From positions 1 to 64,000 of the forward strand of contig DUED01000030.1 in assembly GCA_011176685.1 (NCBI GenBank): a stretch of 64,000 nt of DNA. The letters run 5' to 3'. This DNA comes from Anaerolineae bacterium. GTDB taxonomy: Bacteria > Chloroflexota > Anaerolineae > Anaerolineales > Anaerolineaceae. A model generated the notes under the pieces. That model made no database searches, was not told where the DNA came from, and worked only from the letters and a program-made list of their open reading frames with translations. Shown here one piece after another: positions 54,375-63,229 of this stretch; the stretch's first letter is position 1, and the number at the start of each line of letters is the position of its first letter. The position numbers and the translations under genes were made by a program.

Positions 54375-54435
54375 ACTTGTGCGGTTGAGTGGTTAGTTTT
54401 TCCACAATACGATATTAAATAACCTGGAGTGGAGT

Positions 54436-57303
54436 ATGCCTGCTAAGAAAAATAGCGCAGTGTCTCAACGTGCCTCTGGCCTGGACTTAAAGGTCACCTG
54501 GCACACTTTGAGCCGTGAGGAAGCGCTAGAAAAATTACAGTCGCCGCAAGAAATTGGCTTATCTGCAAAAGAAGCCAAAAGGCGGCTGGAGAAATATGGC
54601 ACTAATGAACTGAAAGAAGGTAAACGCACCACATTCCTTCAAATGATCATTGGCCAGTTGAATAACTTTGTGGTTATCCTACTCATCACAGCCGCCGTCA
54701 TTTCCGCTTTACTAGGAGAAGTGATCGATGCGACAGCGATAATAACCATCGTGGTGCTCAATACGGTAATGGGTGTGATCCAGGAGAACCGCGCTGAACA
54801 GGCACTAGCAGCTTTGAAGAAGCTGGCTGCCCCGGAAGCACAGGTGATGCGAGATGGACACCACACATCAGTTCCCGCTCGTGAGTTGGTGCCTGGGGAC
54901 ATTGTTTTTCTGGAGACAGGCAATTTTGTTCCGGCGGACATTCGTCTCTTGGAGGCAATCAACCTGCGAGTTGAGGAAGCGGCACTGACAGGGGAATCGG
55001 TGCCCGTAGAGAAGAATGCATCTGCAACCCTTGATAAGGATGCAACCCTTGGAGACCGCTCTAACTCGGCTTTCAGCGGTACAGTTGTCTCCTATGGTCG
55101 TGGCAAGGGAGTAGTGATCAGCACCGGTATGTATACGCAAATCGGCTTGATAGCCACTATGCTGCAGTCTGTGGAAGATGAAGAAACGCCCCTGCAGCGG
55201 CGCCTGGACCAGCTTGGTAAAACACTTGGCTGGGCGTGTTTGATAATCAGCGCATTGGTGTTTGTTGCTGGCTGGATTCAGGGCGGCGATCCGTTGAAGA
55301 TGTTCATGATAGCGATCAGCCTGGCAATTGCGGCGGTACCAGAGGGCTTGCCAGCGGTTGTGACCATCAGTCTGGCGCTGGGAATGCGCGAGATGATTCA
55401 CCGCCATGCACTCATCCGACGTCTTTCCTCTGTGGAGACGCTGGGTTCCGCTACAGTGATTTGCTCGGATAAAACCGGCACATTAACCCAAAATGTAATG
55501 ACAGTCACGCGCATGTGGGTTGATGGGCGTTTTTTTGAAGTCACCGGGACAGGATATACCCCGCAAGGTGAATTCCTATTAGACCATAAAAGAGTGGACA
55601 TTCACGACTATCCAGCTGCAACAACCGCACTGTGGATTGGCTGTGTGAATAATGATGCACAATTGGAAAAGGTGGAAGATGGGGATGGAAATAATTCTTA
55701 CAGGATTATTGGTGACCCGACTGAGGGCTCAATATTGGTTGCGGCTGCAAAAGCCGGTGCGCGTGCGGCTGAATTAAACCGCGCATATCCGCGCAAGGAT
55801 GAAATTCCCTTTGATTCTGCCCGTAAGCGCATGGTCACGCTGCATGAGGTCAAGAAGCCGGCAAGTGGCGATATTCTGCCCTTTAGTAACCATAAAAGCA
55901 AAGATATTTATGTAATTGCAGTCAAAGGGGCTCCAGATGTGGTACTTGAGCTATGCAACCGTCATCAGTTAATGAGTAATGAAGTAAAAGGGCTTGATAA
56001 CGCCCAGCACAAGCGCATTCTGAGTGCCAATGATGATATGACCAAGGATGCGCTGCGTGTGCTGGGTATGGCATATCGTGTGGTCACTGCTCGACCGGAG
56101 GAGGTAGACAGCGACCATCTGGAGAAGGACCTGATATTTGCTGGTCTGGTGGGTATGATTGATCCTGCTCGCGAGGAAGTGAAGCCAGCCTTGCAGACAG
56201 CAGTTGGTGCTGGAATTCGCACGGTGATGATCACCGGTGACTATCCCAACACAGCTAAAGCCATCGCTAAAAGCATTGGATTACTGCACCCGGGCCACAA
56301 AGTTGTAACTGGTGCAGAACTGGACAAAATGAACGATGAATTCCTCAAGCAGGAAGTTGAAGATATCGATGTGTTTGCGCGCGTTTCGCCTAAGCATAAA
56401 ATGCGTATTGTCGACGCACTTAAAGCGAATGATGAGGTAGTTGCTATGACCGGTGATGGAGTCAATGACGCACCTGCCATCAAACGCGCAGATATCGGCG
56501 TTGCCATGGGAATCACAGGTACTGATGTAGCCAAAGAAACTGCTGACATGGTATTGACAGATGATAATTATGCCAGTATTGTCTCGGCAGTGGAGCAGGG
56601 ACGCATTATTTACAGCAACATCCGCAAATTTGTGTATTATCTTATTTCCTGCAACCTGGCGGAGATTATGATAATCTTCCTACCCACAGTATTTGGCAGA
56701 TTCCTGTTCCCAGCTACCAGTGCAGTGCGGGCTGTTGCTTCGCCGCTAACAGCTATTCAGTTATTGTGGTTAAACCTGGTGACCGATGGAGCACCAGCTC
56801 TGGCGCTGGGAACTGAGAAGGGTGATCCGGACATCATGGATCAGCCGCCGCGCCCACCAAAAGAGCCAATCATCAACCGCTTTATGCAGATTGGGGTGGC
56901 GATTCAGACAGTTGCCATTGCTGCTACAACCCTGATTGCTTATGCTATGGGACTTGCGCACAGCGACCCGCACTTTGCCGAAACCATGGCTTTTGTTACC
57001 CTTTCACTCTCTGAACTGCTGCGTGCTTACACTGCCCGCTCGGAGAGCTATCCGCTGATAAAAATTGGTGTGTTTAGCAATAAGTGGATGAATTATGCGG
57101 TGCCGGTTTCTATCCTGCTGGTGCTGGCAGTGGTATATATTCCTTTCTTAAATGAGGTTTTTAACACACTGCCGCTAGGTTGGGCAGAATGGGTGAAAAT
57201 AATACCCTTGTTGATTCTACCGTCTATAGCCGCAGAGGCAGCGAAATATATTGTCACTGCCCGCCGTCGTAGGATGGGAGAGGAAAGAAAAGGTCTGGCA
57301 TAA
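54436..57303 (+). CDS. P-type cation ATPase, Ca2+-like (PMCA/SERCA-type, P2)
   Basis: A 955-residue P-type ATPase. DKTGTLT carries the phosphorylated Asp, VPEGLPAVVTISLALGMREM is the M4 metal site and WLNLVTDGAPALALG the M6 site with its Asn and Asp, as in SERCA. TGDGVNDAPA and the PAREEVKP segment are kept. The substrate is most likely Ca2+, possibly Mn2+. The C-terminus ends in a basic tail. It is 61 bases behind glgC and may be co-transcribed. Confidence 0.9.
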   Translation: MPAKKNSAVSQRASGLDLKVTWHTLSREEALEKLQSPQEIGLSAKEAKRRLEKYGTNELKEGKRTTFLQMIIGQLNNFVVILLITAAVISALLGEVIDATAIITIVVLNTVMGVIQENRAEQALAALKKLAAPEAQVMRDGHHTSVPARELVPGDIVFLETGNFVPADIRLLEAINLRVEEAALTGESVPVEKNASATLDKDATLGDRSNSAFSGTVVSYGRGKGVVISTGMYTQIGLIATMLQSVEDEETPLQRRLDQLGKTLGWACLIISALVFVAGWIQGGDPLKMFMIAISLAIAAVPEGLPAVVTISLALGMREMIHRHALIRRLSSVETLGSATVICSDKTGTLTQNVMTVTRMWVDGRFFEVTGTGYTPQGEFLLDHKRVDIHDYPAATTALWIGCVNNDAQLEKVEDGDGNNSYRIIGDPTEGSILVAAAKAGARAAELNRAYPRKDEIPFDSARKRMVTLHEVKKPASGDILPFSNHKSKDIYVIAVKGAPDVVLELCNRHQLMSNEVKGLDNAQHKRILSANDDMTKDALRVLGMAYRVVTARPEEVDSDHLEKDLIFAGLVGMIDPAREEVKPALQTAVGAGIRTVMITGDYPNTAKAIAKSIGLLHPGHKVVTGAELDKMNDEFLKQEVEDIDVFARVSPKHKMRIVDALKANDEVVAMTGDGVNDAPAIKRADIGVAMGITGTDVAKETADMVLTDDNYASIVSAVEQGRIIYSNIRKFVYYLISCNLAEIMIIFLPTVFGRFLFPATSAVRAVASPLTAIQLLWLNLVTDGAPALALGTEKGDPDIMDQPPRPPKEPIINRFMQIGVAIQTVAIAATTLIAYAMGLAHSDPHFAETMAFVTLSLSELLRAYTARSESYPLIKIGVFSNKWMNYAVPVSILLVLAVVYIPFLNEVFNTLPLGWAEWVKIIPLLILPSIAAEAAKYIVTARRRRMGEERKGLA

Positions 57304-57325
57304 AGTAAAAATTTTAAAAAAAGCA

Positions 57326-57348
57326 GGGCTTCTATGATGAAGAAGCCC
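57326..57348. terminator. Convergent terminator between the ATPase and rnhB
   Basis: An 8-bp stem (GGGCTTCT with AGAAGCCC), flanked by A-rich DNA on the left that reads as T-rich on the - strand. It serves rnhB and probably also the + strand ATPase gene. Confidence 0.7.
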
Positions 57349-57390
57349 CGTAATTATTTAAAACCCTAAGATTTATTCTAATAAGAACTT

Positions 57391-58050
57391 CTACTCCTTA
57401 GTAATCATTGTTTTCATTGGAAAGTAACTGCGCCGGTGAACGGTAACGAGTCCCAAATGCTGTAGCGCTTGCCTGTGCTGGGGAGTACCATAGCCCTTAT
57501 GTCGAGCGAAGCCGTACCCCGAATATTTTTTGTCTAGTTTTACCATCAGCTCATCTCGGGCAGTTTTTGCCAGCACGGAAGCGGCGGCAATGCTGAGTGA
57601 GCGCGCATCACCTTTGGGTAGGGAGGTTTGCGGAAGATTGCAGTCCTGAATTGTGAGATAGTCAACCAGCAGGTGCTTAGGCTTATGTTTGAGCTGATTG
57701 ATAGCGCGGTTCATTGCCAAGCAGGTGGCAGGGACAATACCCTGGGCGTCGATTTCTTTATAGGAAGCGAAAGCAACCGCCCAATCTACTGTAGTGGATT
57801 TAATCCAGCCGCGCCAGAGTTCTCTTTGGTTGAGCGTCATGCGCTTGGAATCACGCACACCCATAAGCAAATGGCTGATATTGGGATCATTAGGCAGAAC
57901 CACCGCTGCCGCGCAAACCGGACCCGCCCAGGCGCCACGCCCGGCCTCATCTACGCCAGCAACAATCCTGATCCCGGTGGTCCATAATTCTCTTTCCAGG
58001 TCTATAGTGGGTTTGGCGGGAATGTCGATTACCGCTTTTCCCCTAACCAT
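57391..58050 (-). CDS. rnhB: Ribonuclease HII
   Basis: Removes RNA from RNA-DNA hybrids and misincorporated ribonucleotides. The 219-residue protein has the metal motif VAGVDEAGRGAWAGPV, the KSRD-like VRDSKRMT and DYLTIQDCNLP, with the later Asp kept. It overlaps the glycosyltransferase gene at 58043 by 8 bases on the - strand, suggesting coupled translation. Confidence 0.94.
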   Translation of the reverse strand: MVRGKAVIDIPAKPTIDLERELWTTGIRIVAGVDEAGRGAWAGPVCAAAVVLPNDPNISHLLMGVRDSKRMTLNQRELWRGWIKSTTVDWAVAFASYKEIDAQGIVPATCLAMNRAINQLKHKPKHLLVDYLTIQDCNLPQTSLPKGDARSLSIAAASVLAKTARDELMVKLDKKYSGYGFARHKGYGTPQHRQALQHLGLVTVHRRSYFPMKTMITKE

Positions 58051-58765
58051 ATCGACCCTGGATGTGATTGGCTCGAATCTTGAACAGGTCTAAGCCCATC
58101 CGAACAGAATCGCGCAGGAATTTCACTTTGCTGTGTGGGTTGAAATACCAGGGAATGGGAACTTCAACGATGTGGTAACCTATCTTACGGGCGATGAAAA
58201 GCACCTCTACATCAAAAGTCCAACCAGGGATAGTCTGTAAGGGAAAGATGCGTTCGGCGGCTTCAGCGCGGAAGCATTTAAAGCCGCACTGGGTATCCTG
58301 CAGTCCAGGCAATGCCAGGAGCTGCACTAACCCGTTAAAGATGCGTCCGATGAAGTGGCGGTATTGGGGCTCGTCATAGCGAACAGCGCCGGACGCCTCG
58401 CGCGAGGCAATGGCGATGTCAATGTCCACCAATATGGGCGGGAGAAAGTGGTTTACTTCTTCGATAGGCATAGAGAGGTCCGCATCGCAGATAAAACGGT
58501 ATTTTCCCTTCGCTGCCAGCATGCCGGTTTTTACAGCGATGCCTTTGCCGCGCTCGTCAAGGTGGAAGACAGTCAGTACGGGGAAAATCTTTTGGATTTC
58601 TTCGGCTACTTCGAGAGTGCGGTCGTTACTGCCATTTTCAATGACGAGTACTTCTGCAGGGTAGGATTGTTTTATAAGGAAGCTCTGGATGTTAGTTAAA
58701 GTGCTGGGGAGGCGCACTTCTTCATTGTATGCAGGGATAATGATTGAGAGGTACGGTATTGACAT
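58043..58765 (-). CDS. GT2 glycosyltransferase, dolichyl-phosphate glucosyltransferase-like
   Basis: A 240-residue GT-A enzyme. SIIIPAYNEEVRLPSTL, VLVIENGSNDRTLE and ICDADLSMPIEEVNHFLPP hold the sugar-nucleotide and metal motifs of polyprenyl/dolichyl-phosphate beta-glucosyltransferases; CGFKCFRAEAA is also typical. It would charge a lipid carrier with a sugar. It overlaps rnhB by 8 bases. Confidence 0.85.
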   Translation of the reverse strand: MSIPYLSIIIPAYNEEVRLPSTLTNIQSFLIKQSYPAEVLVIENGSNDRTLEVAEEIQKIFPVLTVFHLDERGKGIAVKTGMLAAKGKYRFICDADLSMPIEEVNHFLPPILVDIDIAIASREASGAVRYDEPQYRHFIGRIFNGLVQLLALPGLQDTQCGFKCFRAEAAERIFPLQTIPGWTFDVEVLFIARKIGYHIVEVPIPWYFNPHSKVKFLRDSVRMGLDLFKIRANHIQGRYG

Positions 58766-58816
58766 TTTAATGAATTATTGTCCTTTTTAAATCTGTCTTT
58801 AAGCAGCAGGCGAGAT

Positions 58817-59680
58817 TCATTGGATTTCTGATATTAATTTCTCTAGCCAAGATCGGGAAATTTGCAGGTATTCCATAACATAGTCTTTAAAAAAGAGCTT
58901 CATTTTTTCATTGGTCAGTGAATTAGTTCTTTTAATGAAATCTCTAATATCTTGTACCTTTGAAAAGCTATTGATGATCTCAAATTCCTCTGGCAGCAAA
59001 CCTTTCCGTTTGCCAATTTCCTGCATTACTTCAACTGCTTCTTTGATATACTCTTTGAAAGCAGTTTGGGGCTCAAATTTTTCGTATTTAAAAAGCCCCT
59101 TTAATTTCAGCAACGGAATTCTCTTTACCGCGTGTTCTGAGAATTGATCGTTTAAATAGGCCTCTACACCAAAGCGCACCCCCATAAGTTTTGGAACATG
59201 AGGGAGCAAATCCTCTCGATAATATGCTCTTTGGCCGGTCAATCGTGAGAAGATGTTGGGTGTGTACTTGTCTCGTTTGATATAACCTAATACTGCCCGT
59301 GCTTCGTCATTTAGAATAGGATTGAGGAGGGATTGAATATGTTCGCCTGAGAGATTTACCAGATCTGCATCAAAGAAAGCCACAATTTCTCCGCTTGCAG
59401 CCGAGATGCCTCCAGCTAAAACATAACCCTTCCCATGATTATCCGAATGGGAGATAAGGTTTATTTTGTTCCCGAACTTTTCAAGTTCTATAAGGCTGTT
59501 ATCCGTTGAGCCATCGTTAATACAGATAACCTCGTCGATCAGATTGGAACTTAACAGAGATGAGATTACTCCAGCAACAGTCTTTTCTTCGTTGAGGACC
59601 GGCACAATAGCCGTTACACTTTTCCTTTTGCGAAGTCCCTGGATGGGCTCAATGCTGTTTTTGTGCATGTGTGCCTTCAT
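58817..59680 (-). CDS. GT2 glycosyltransferase, second (glucosyl-3-phosphoglycerate-synthase-like or polyprenyl type)
   Basis: A 287-residue GT-A protein: VTAIVPVLNEEKTVAGVI, VICINDGSTDNSL, HGKGYVLAGGISAASG and FFDADLVNLSG. The start at ATG 59680 is chosen because upstream sequence to 59863 runs through the tRNA-Pro gene. Substrate unknown. It sits 51 bases from the first glycosyltransferase on the same strand. Confidence 0.8.
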   Translation of the reverse strand: MKAHMHKNSIEPIQGLRKRKSVTAIVPVLNEEKTVAGVISSLLSSNLIDEVICINDGSTDNSLIELEKFGNKINLISHSDNHGKGYVLAGGISAASGEIVAFFDADLVNLSGEHIQSLLNPILNDEARAVLGYIKRDKYTPNIFSRLTGQRAYYREDLLPHVPKLMGVRFGVEAYLNDQFSEHAVKRIPLLKLKGLFKYEKFEPQTAFKEYIKEAVEVMQEIGKRKGLLPEEFEIINSFSKVQDIRDFIKRTNSLTNEKMKLFFKDYVMEYLQISRSWLEKLISEIQ

Positions 59681-59805
59681 TTTTAATTTCTTGCATTTCT
59701 CATTATAAAACAGAGAATGCTTTGTGTGGGCATTCTTGTTTGGTGGGTGCAGAAGGAAGCATATAAAGAATCCACAGTGTTGCTTAACTGAATTAAATAG
59801 GAAAG

Positions 59806-59878
59806 TCGGGGTGAGCGGACTTGAACCGCTGACCTCCGCGTCCCAAACGCGGCGCGCTTCCAACTGCGCTACACCCCG
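59806..59878 (-). tRNA. tRNA-Pro (anticodon TGG)
   Basis: A full cloverleaf on the - strand: acceptor CGGGGTG/CACCCCG, anticodon stem CCGCG/CGCGG around loop TTTGGGA, T loop TTCAAGT, discriminator A at 59806; no CCA encoded. 73 bases. Confidence 0.96.
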
Positions 59879-59886
59879 ATGCCTAG

Positions 59887-59916
59887 AGTATAATCGGACA
59901 ACGCCTTAACCGTCAA
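59887..59916 (-). promoter_or_regulatory. Sigma70-type promoter of tRNA-Pro
   Basis: On the - strand TTGACG (plus 59911-59916) and TATACT (plus 59887-59892), 18 bases apart, precede the tRNA by 8 bases. Confidence 0.65.
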
Positions 59917-59939
59917 GGAGGAAGCATTTTTCTAAATAC

Positions 59940-60887
59940 TTGGCTAAATGTATTGTGTTAATGTGCAAGAAGGTATGTGGTACTAATCCAAACAAGCTGC
60001 GGGTTGTCTTTGCTGTAATATTCATACTATCATGGCTGTTGGGATGTACTCCTGCGAAAGAATATGCTGTAGAGAGCACGCAAACGCAGCCCCCCGCACT
60101 CATTGATATTGAGGCAGACGAAACAACAAGTGCCGAGCTTGCTCCTGTTGAGACAGAATTGATACAGCATCGAGCCTGTCAGGAAGCTGGCAGATTTGAA
60201 CGCTTATCAATTTCCTCACAGTTAATGGACGGGGAATTGGAGTTCAGCATATATTTTCCCCCTTGCTATGATGCAGGAGCACAAGATGTTTATCCGCTGA
60301 TTTACCTTTTGCATGGTCAGAAGCAGAATGATGGTTTATGGGAGCGGCTGGGTGTTGGGGAAGCGGCAGATGCCCTCATCCAGTCTGGCACGGTGATGCC
60401 CTTTTTAATGGTGATGCCATATGAGCAGTATTATTATAGACCAGTGGATAATAATAACTTTCCGCGAGCATTACTTGATGAGCTGCTGCCCTGGATAGAA
60501 AAAAACCTGCCTGCCTGTGAACAGCGGGATTGCCGCGCGATAGGCGGCATCTCGCGTGGGGCTTCCTGGGCTATTCGACTGGCTTTAGTGGAATGGGAGT
60601 ATTTCAGCGCGGTTGGGGCGCATAGTTTACCGACCTTCAACGGTGACCTGGAGCGCTTACCGGATTGGCTGGAGGAAATTCCGCGCGATAAAGTTCCAAA
60701 CATATATATCGACATCGGCAGCAGCGATCCAGGAGTAAAAAAAGCAAGCAATTTTGAGCAAATACTGAATGAGAAAGGTGTACCACACGAGTGGCACTTG
60801 AATGAAGGACAGCACACTGAGGAATACTGGCGCAATCAGATAGCAGAGTATCTGCGCTGGTACACTTTACCTTGGAGGCTAGAGTAA
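59940..60887 (+). CDS. Esterase-family lipoprotein (feruloyl/enterochelin esterase-like), copy 1
   Basis: A 315-residue exported alpha/beta hydrolase. A signal with lipobox LLGC lies at about residue 35-40. The hydrolase starts with VYPLIYLLHGQKQNDGLWERLG; the nucleophile is Ser in GGISRGASW. Late His is in NEGQHTEEYW and an acid in DIGSSD. TTG 59940 and ATG 59961 are both possible starts. A paralogue follows after 10 bases. Confidence 0.8.
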   Translation: MAKCIVLMCKKVCGTNPNKLRVVFAVIFILSWLLGCTPAKEYAVESTQTQPPALIDIEADETTSAELAPVETELIQHRACQEAGRFERLSISSQLMDGELEFSIYFPPCYDAGAQDVYPLIYLLHGQKQNDGLWERLGVGEAADALIQSGTVMPFLMVMPYEQYYYRPVDNNNFPRALLDELLPWIEKNLPACEQRDCRAIGGISRGASWAIRLALVEWEYFSAVGAHSLPTFNGDLERLPDWLEEIPRDKVPNIYIDIGSSDPGVKKASNFEQILNEKGVPHEWHLNEGQHTEEYWRNQIAEYLRWYTLPWRLE

Positions 60888-60897
60888 TCTTTGCATA

Positions 60898-61824
60898 ATG
60901 AGCCAAACCAGGAAAGTCCTTAACAAGGTACTCATTGTTTTATTAATTGTAATATTGAGCGGATGTGCAGCTAATATGGCTGGCAGTCGAGAGGGGCAAG
61001 AAATGACCCCTGCCGTGTTCACGCCTAATTCACAATATTCAAATACACTTACACCTGCCGCTGATGAGCCATCCCGGTCTGATTCGACGACAAATATGGG
61101 AGAGTGCACTGAACAACAAGGGCATTTTGAGTTCAACGAGATACAGACAGAGTTGATGACTCACCCGCTTTCGTTCCGAATTTATTTACACGCCTGTTAC
61201 AGTCCCGAAGGAGACATCCGTTACCCGGTGCTGTATCTCCTGCATGGCCAGGGGTTTAATGATGACCAGTGGGATCGATTAGGTGCGGATGTAACGCTGG
61301 ATGATCTCGTGGCTGCCGGTGAAGTGTTGCCATTCATCATCGTGATGCCAAAAGAGTCTAATTATATGAACAGCCATTTGGATTCTAAATTCGGGCCGGC
61401 ACTGGCGCAGGAATTAGTGCCCTGGGTTGATACTCATTATAATACCTGCGCCGAGCGGGAGTGCCGCGCGATAGGTGGCATCTCGCGTGGGGCTGCCTGG
61501 GCGATGCGGGTCGGATTAATCTACTGGGAGGTCTTTGGTGCTATCGGCGCACACAGCTTCCCACCTTTTCGTGGAGATTTCAACTCGGTTCCCAGTTGGC
61601 TGAGGGAGATGCCCGACAATGAATATCCGCACGTCTGGATTGATATTGGAGATATGGATGTTGATTTAGATGCAGCCCATCATTTTGAGATGCGCCTGAT
61701 TGAATACAGTGTGCCGCATGAATGGCACATTTACTCTGGTGCGCACAATGAATATTACTGGGCGGCGCATGTAGAAGATTATCTGCGCTGGTATGGGCTT
61801 GAGTGGTTTTCTAAAAAAGATTGA
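60898..61824 (+). CDS. Esterase-family lipoprotein, copy 2 (tandem paralogue)
   Basis: A 308-residue paralogue of the gene before it. Lipobox LSGC (about Cys22); the catalytic elements are YPVLYLLHGQGFNDDQWDRLG, GGISRGAAW with the nucleophile Ser, DIGDMD and YSGAHNEYYW. Extracytoplasmic ester hydrolysis is inferred. A Ser/Thr/Pro linker follows the lipid anchor, as in other lipoproteins here. Strong similarity to copy 1 indicates a tandem duplication. Confidence 0.82.
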   Translation: MSQTRKVLNKVLIVLLIVILSGCAANMAGSREGQEMTPAVFTPNSQYSNTLTPAADEPSRSDSTTNMGECTEQQGHFEFNEIQTELMTHPLSFRIYLHACYSPEGDIRYPVLYLLHGQGFNDDQWDRLGADVTLDDLVAAGEVLPFIIVMPKESNYMNSHLDSKFGPALAQELVPWVDTHYNTCAERECRAIGGISRGAAWAMRVGLIYWEVFGAIGAHSFPPFRGDFNSVPSWLREMPDNEYPHVWIDIGDMDVDLDAAHHFEMRLIEYSVPHEWHIYSGAHNEYYWAAHVEDYLRWYGLEWFSKKD

Positions 61825-62308
61825 TTAAGAAATAGTTTACTTGGAGGTAATTTTTAATCAGAACAATGGAAATTAACTGTTATCCAGCGAAGATATTTCA
61901 ACCACTTGGTATCGCATGAAAGAATTTTATATTCACGATAATAATAGGCATATTTTATGGTTTGCTGAGCAAAAAAATAACCATGAAGAAATCTAAAAAT
62001 GAATAAGCCATATAACCAGGCGCTGCACCTGACCAATATTTTGCTACGCCCCATAATGGCAGGTGAGCTTAAATGTTTGGCAAACTATCCTTCTTTCTGT
62101 CCATCTCTAACTGAGGTAAATTCGATAGACAGTCGTTAGGTATCGGACAGGCAATGCAACCAGAAGTGTAGTATCATATCGCATGATGTAAACAATTTTA
62201 GCCATAAGAGAGCATTCATTCAAAGTGGAAGAACAACGTTTAGGAGTCACCACAGGTAGCCTACGCAAAGACATGAGTCTCCAAGCGTGAATGATATAAA
62301 AGGACAAC
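61825..62308. other. Gap with attC-like structure and first long repeat
   Basis: 484 bases without a gene. Besides the first copy of the 141-bp repeat (62089-62229), 62014-62077 contains arms GCTGCACCTG (62022-62031) and CAGGTGAGC (62060-62068) that can pair with an unpaired G, bounded by AAC and GTT. It resembles an integron attC recombination site but is degenerate. Confidence 0.35.
62089..62229. repeat. 141-bp direct repeat, copy 1
   Basis: 132 of 141 bases match 63040-63180 by my count. Contains a hairpin ATCAT-ATCGC-ATGAT at 62173-62187 and an imperfect inverted pair CTAACTG / CAGTCGTTAG. Lies 79 bases before the YdcZ-like gene. Confidence 0.85.
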
Positions 62309-62770
62309 ATGCATAAATCAATCTTGCCGGCGCTTATAGTCGCACTTCTTAGCGGCTTAGCGATAGGCGTACAATCTTCGCTCAATAGTGCCGCCGGGAA
62401 AATTACGGGGGCTACTCTGACCGGATTATTGGTCAACTTCCTTGGCGGGGTAGCTGCAGGTATACTTTTGGTTGTGGTCTACGTTCGACAAGGAAATGCT
62501 ACCTTCTCGGCTATCCAGGCCCCAACGTTAGGAATAATCGTCGTCTCAGGGCTACTCGGAATTGGTATCATTGCGGGCATTGCCTATGCGTTGCCTAAGA
62601 TCGGTATCGCGGCTGGCCTATCGACGATTATCGCCGGCCAAATGGCGGTGGCTGTTTTGGTGGACACCTTAGGCTTAGCGGGTGGACAACCTATCTCGCT
62701 GAATTGGGCTCGCATTTGTGGACTTGGGTTATTAGCGCTGGGAACGTGGGCTATTTTGCCCAAAGGGTGA
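62309..62770 (+). CDS. YdcZ/DMT-family (DUF606-like) membrane protein
   Basis: A 153-residue protein of five helices. LIVALLSGLAIGVQSSLNSAAGK and GLLVNFLGGVAAGILL resemble the five-helix half of the DMT superfamily (YdcZ family), which pairs as dimers. Substrate unknown. It lies between two copies of a 141-bp repeat, like cargo of a cassette. No good ribosome site besides AAAGGA 8 bases upstream of ATG. Confidence 0.75.
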   Translation: MHKSILPALIVALLSGLAIGVQSSLNSAAGKITGATLTGLLVNFLGGVAAGILLVVVYVRQGNATFSAIQAPTLGIIVVSGLLGIGIIAGIAYALPKIGIAAGLSTIIAGQMAVAVLVDTLGLAGGQPISLNWARICGLGLLALGTWAILPKG

Positions 62771-63039
62771 TCCAACCTGGTCGTAGATTCAAAGCGCTGC
62801 CCAACCCTGCATACAGTGGATGGAGCTTCGCCGGGATGATAAAAGGCACGATTTGCAATTGATGATAAGGGATGGGGCCTTGCTGTAGGTGCAAAATGAG
62901 ATAATTCAAGTTTGGTGTATTGATTATTCTGTGCGCGACCGTGGCTTGTGTTTTCACACCCGCCGCGGCTGATTTGCAGCGTTAGGGTGCTCAGAGCAAA
63001 AACGCACGGCGGCTCAGCTTCGTCCGTTAGCCAGCCCAC
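62771..63039. other. Intergenic stretch with possible attC-like ends
   Basis: 269 bases without a supported gene. GCCCAACCCTGCA at about 62788-62800 can pair with TGCAGCGTTAGGG at about 62976-62988, and GCGTTAGGG and CCGTTAGCC look like integron core sites, but the pairing is imperfect and the span is long. Decayed cassette ends are one possibility. Confidence 0.2.
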
Positions 63040-63180
63040 CCTTCTTGCTGTCCATCTCTAACTGATGTAAATTCGATAGACAGTCATTAGCTATCGGACA
63101 GGCAATGCAACCAGAAGTGTAGTACCATATCGCATGGTGTAAACAAATTTCGCCAGAAGAGAGCATTCATTCAAAGTGGA
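63040..63180. repeat. 141-bp direct repeat, copy 2
   Basis: Partner of 62089-62229. The hairpin here is ACCAT-ATCGC-ATGGT at 63124-63138; both stem changes relative to copy 1 keep the pairing. Lies 49 bases before the truncated flavodoxin gene. Confidence 0.85.
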
Positions 63181-63229
63181 ATCACTGGTCTGATATCTTT
63201 CTGGCTGTAAAGATATTAAAGGATTTCAT

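Noticed and set aside
59681-59863. N-terminal extension of the second glycosyltransferase
   Set aside because: The extension overlaps tRNA-Pro on the same strand and has no domain similarity; ATG 59680 fits the GT-A start.
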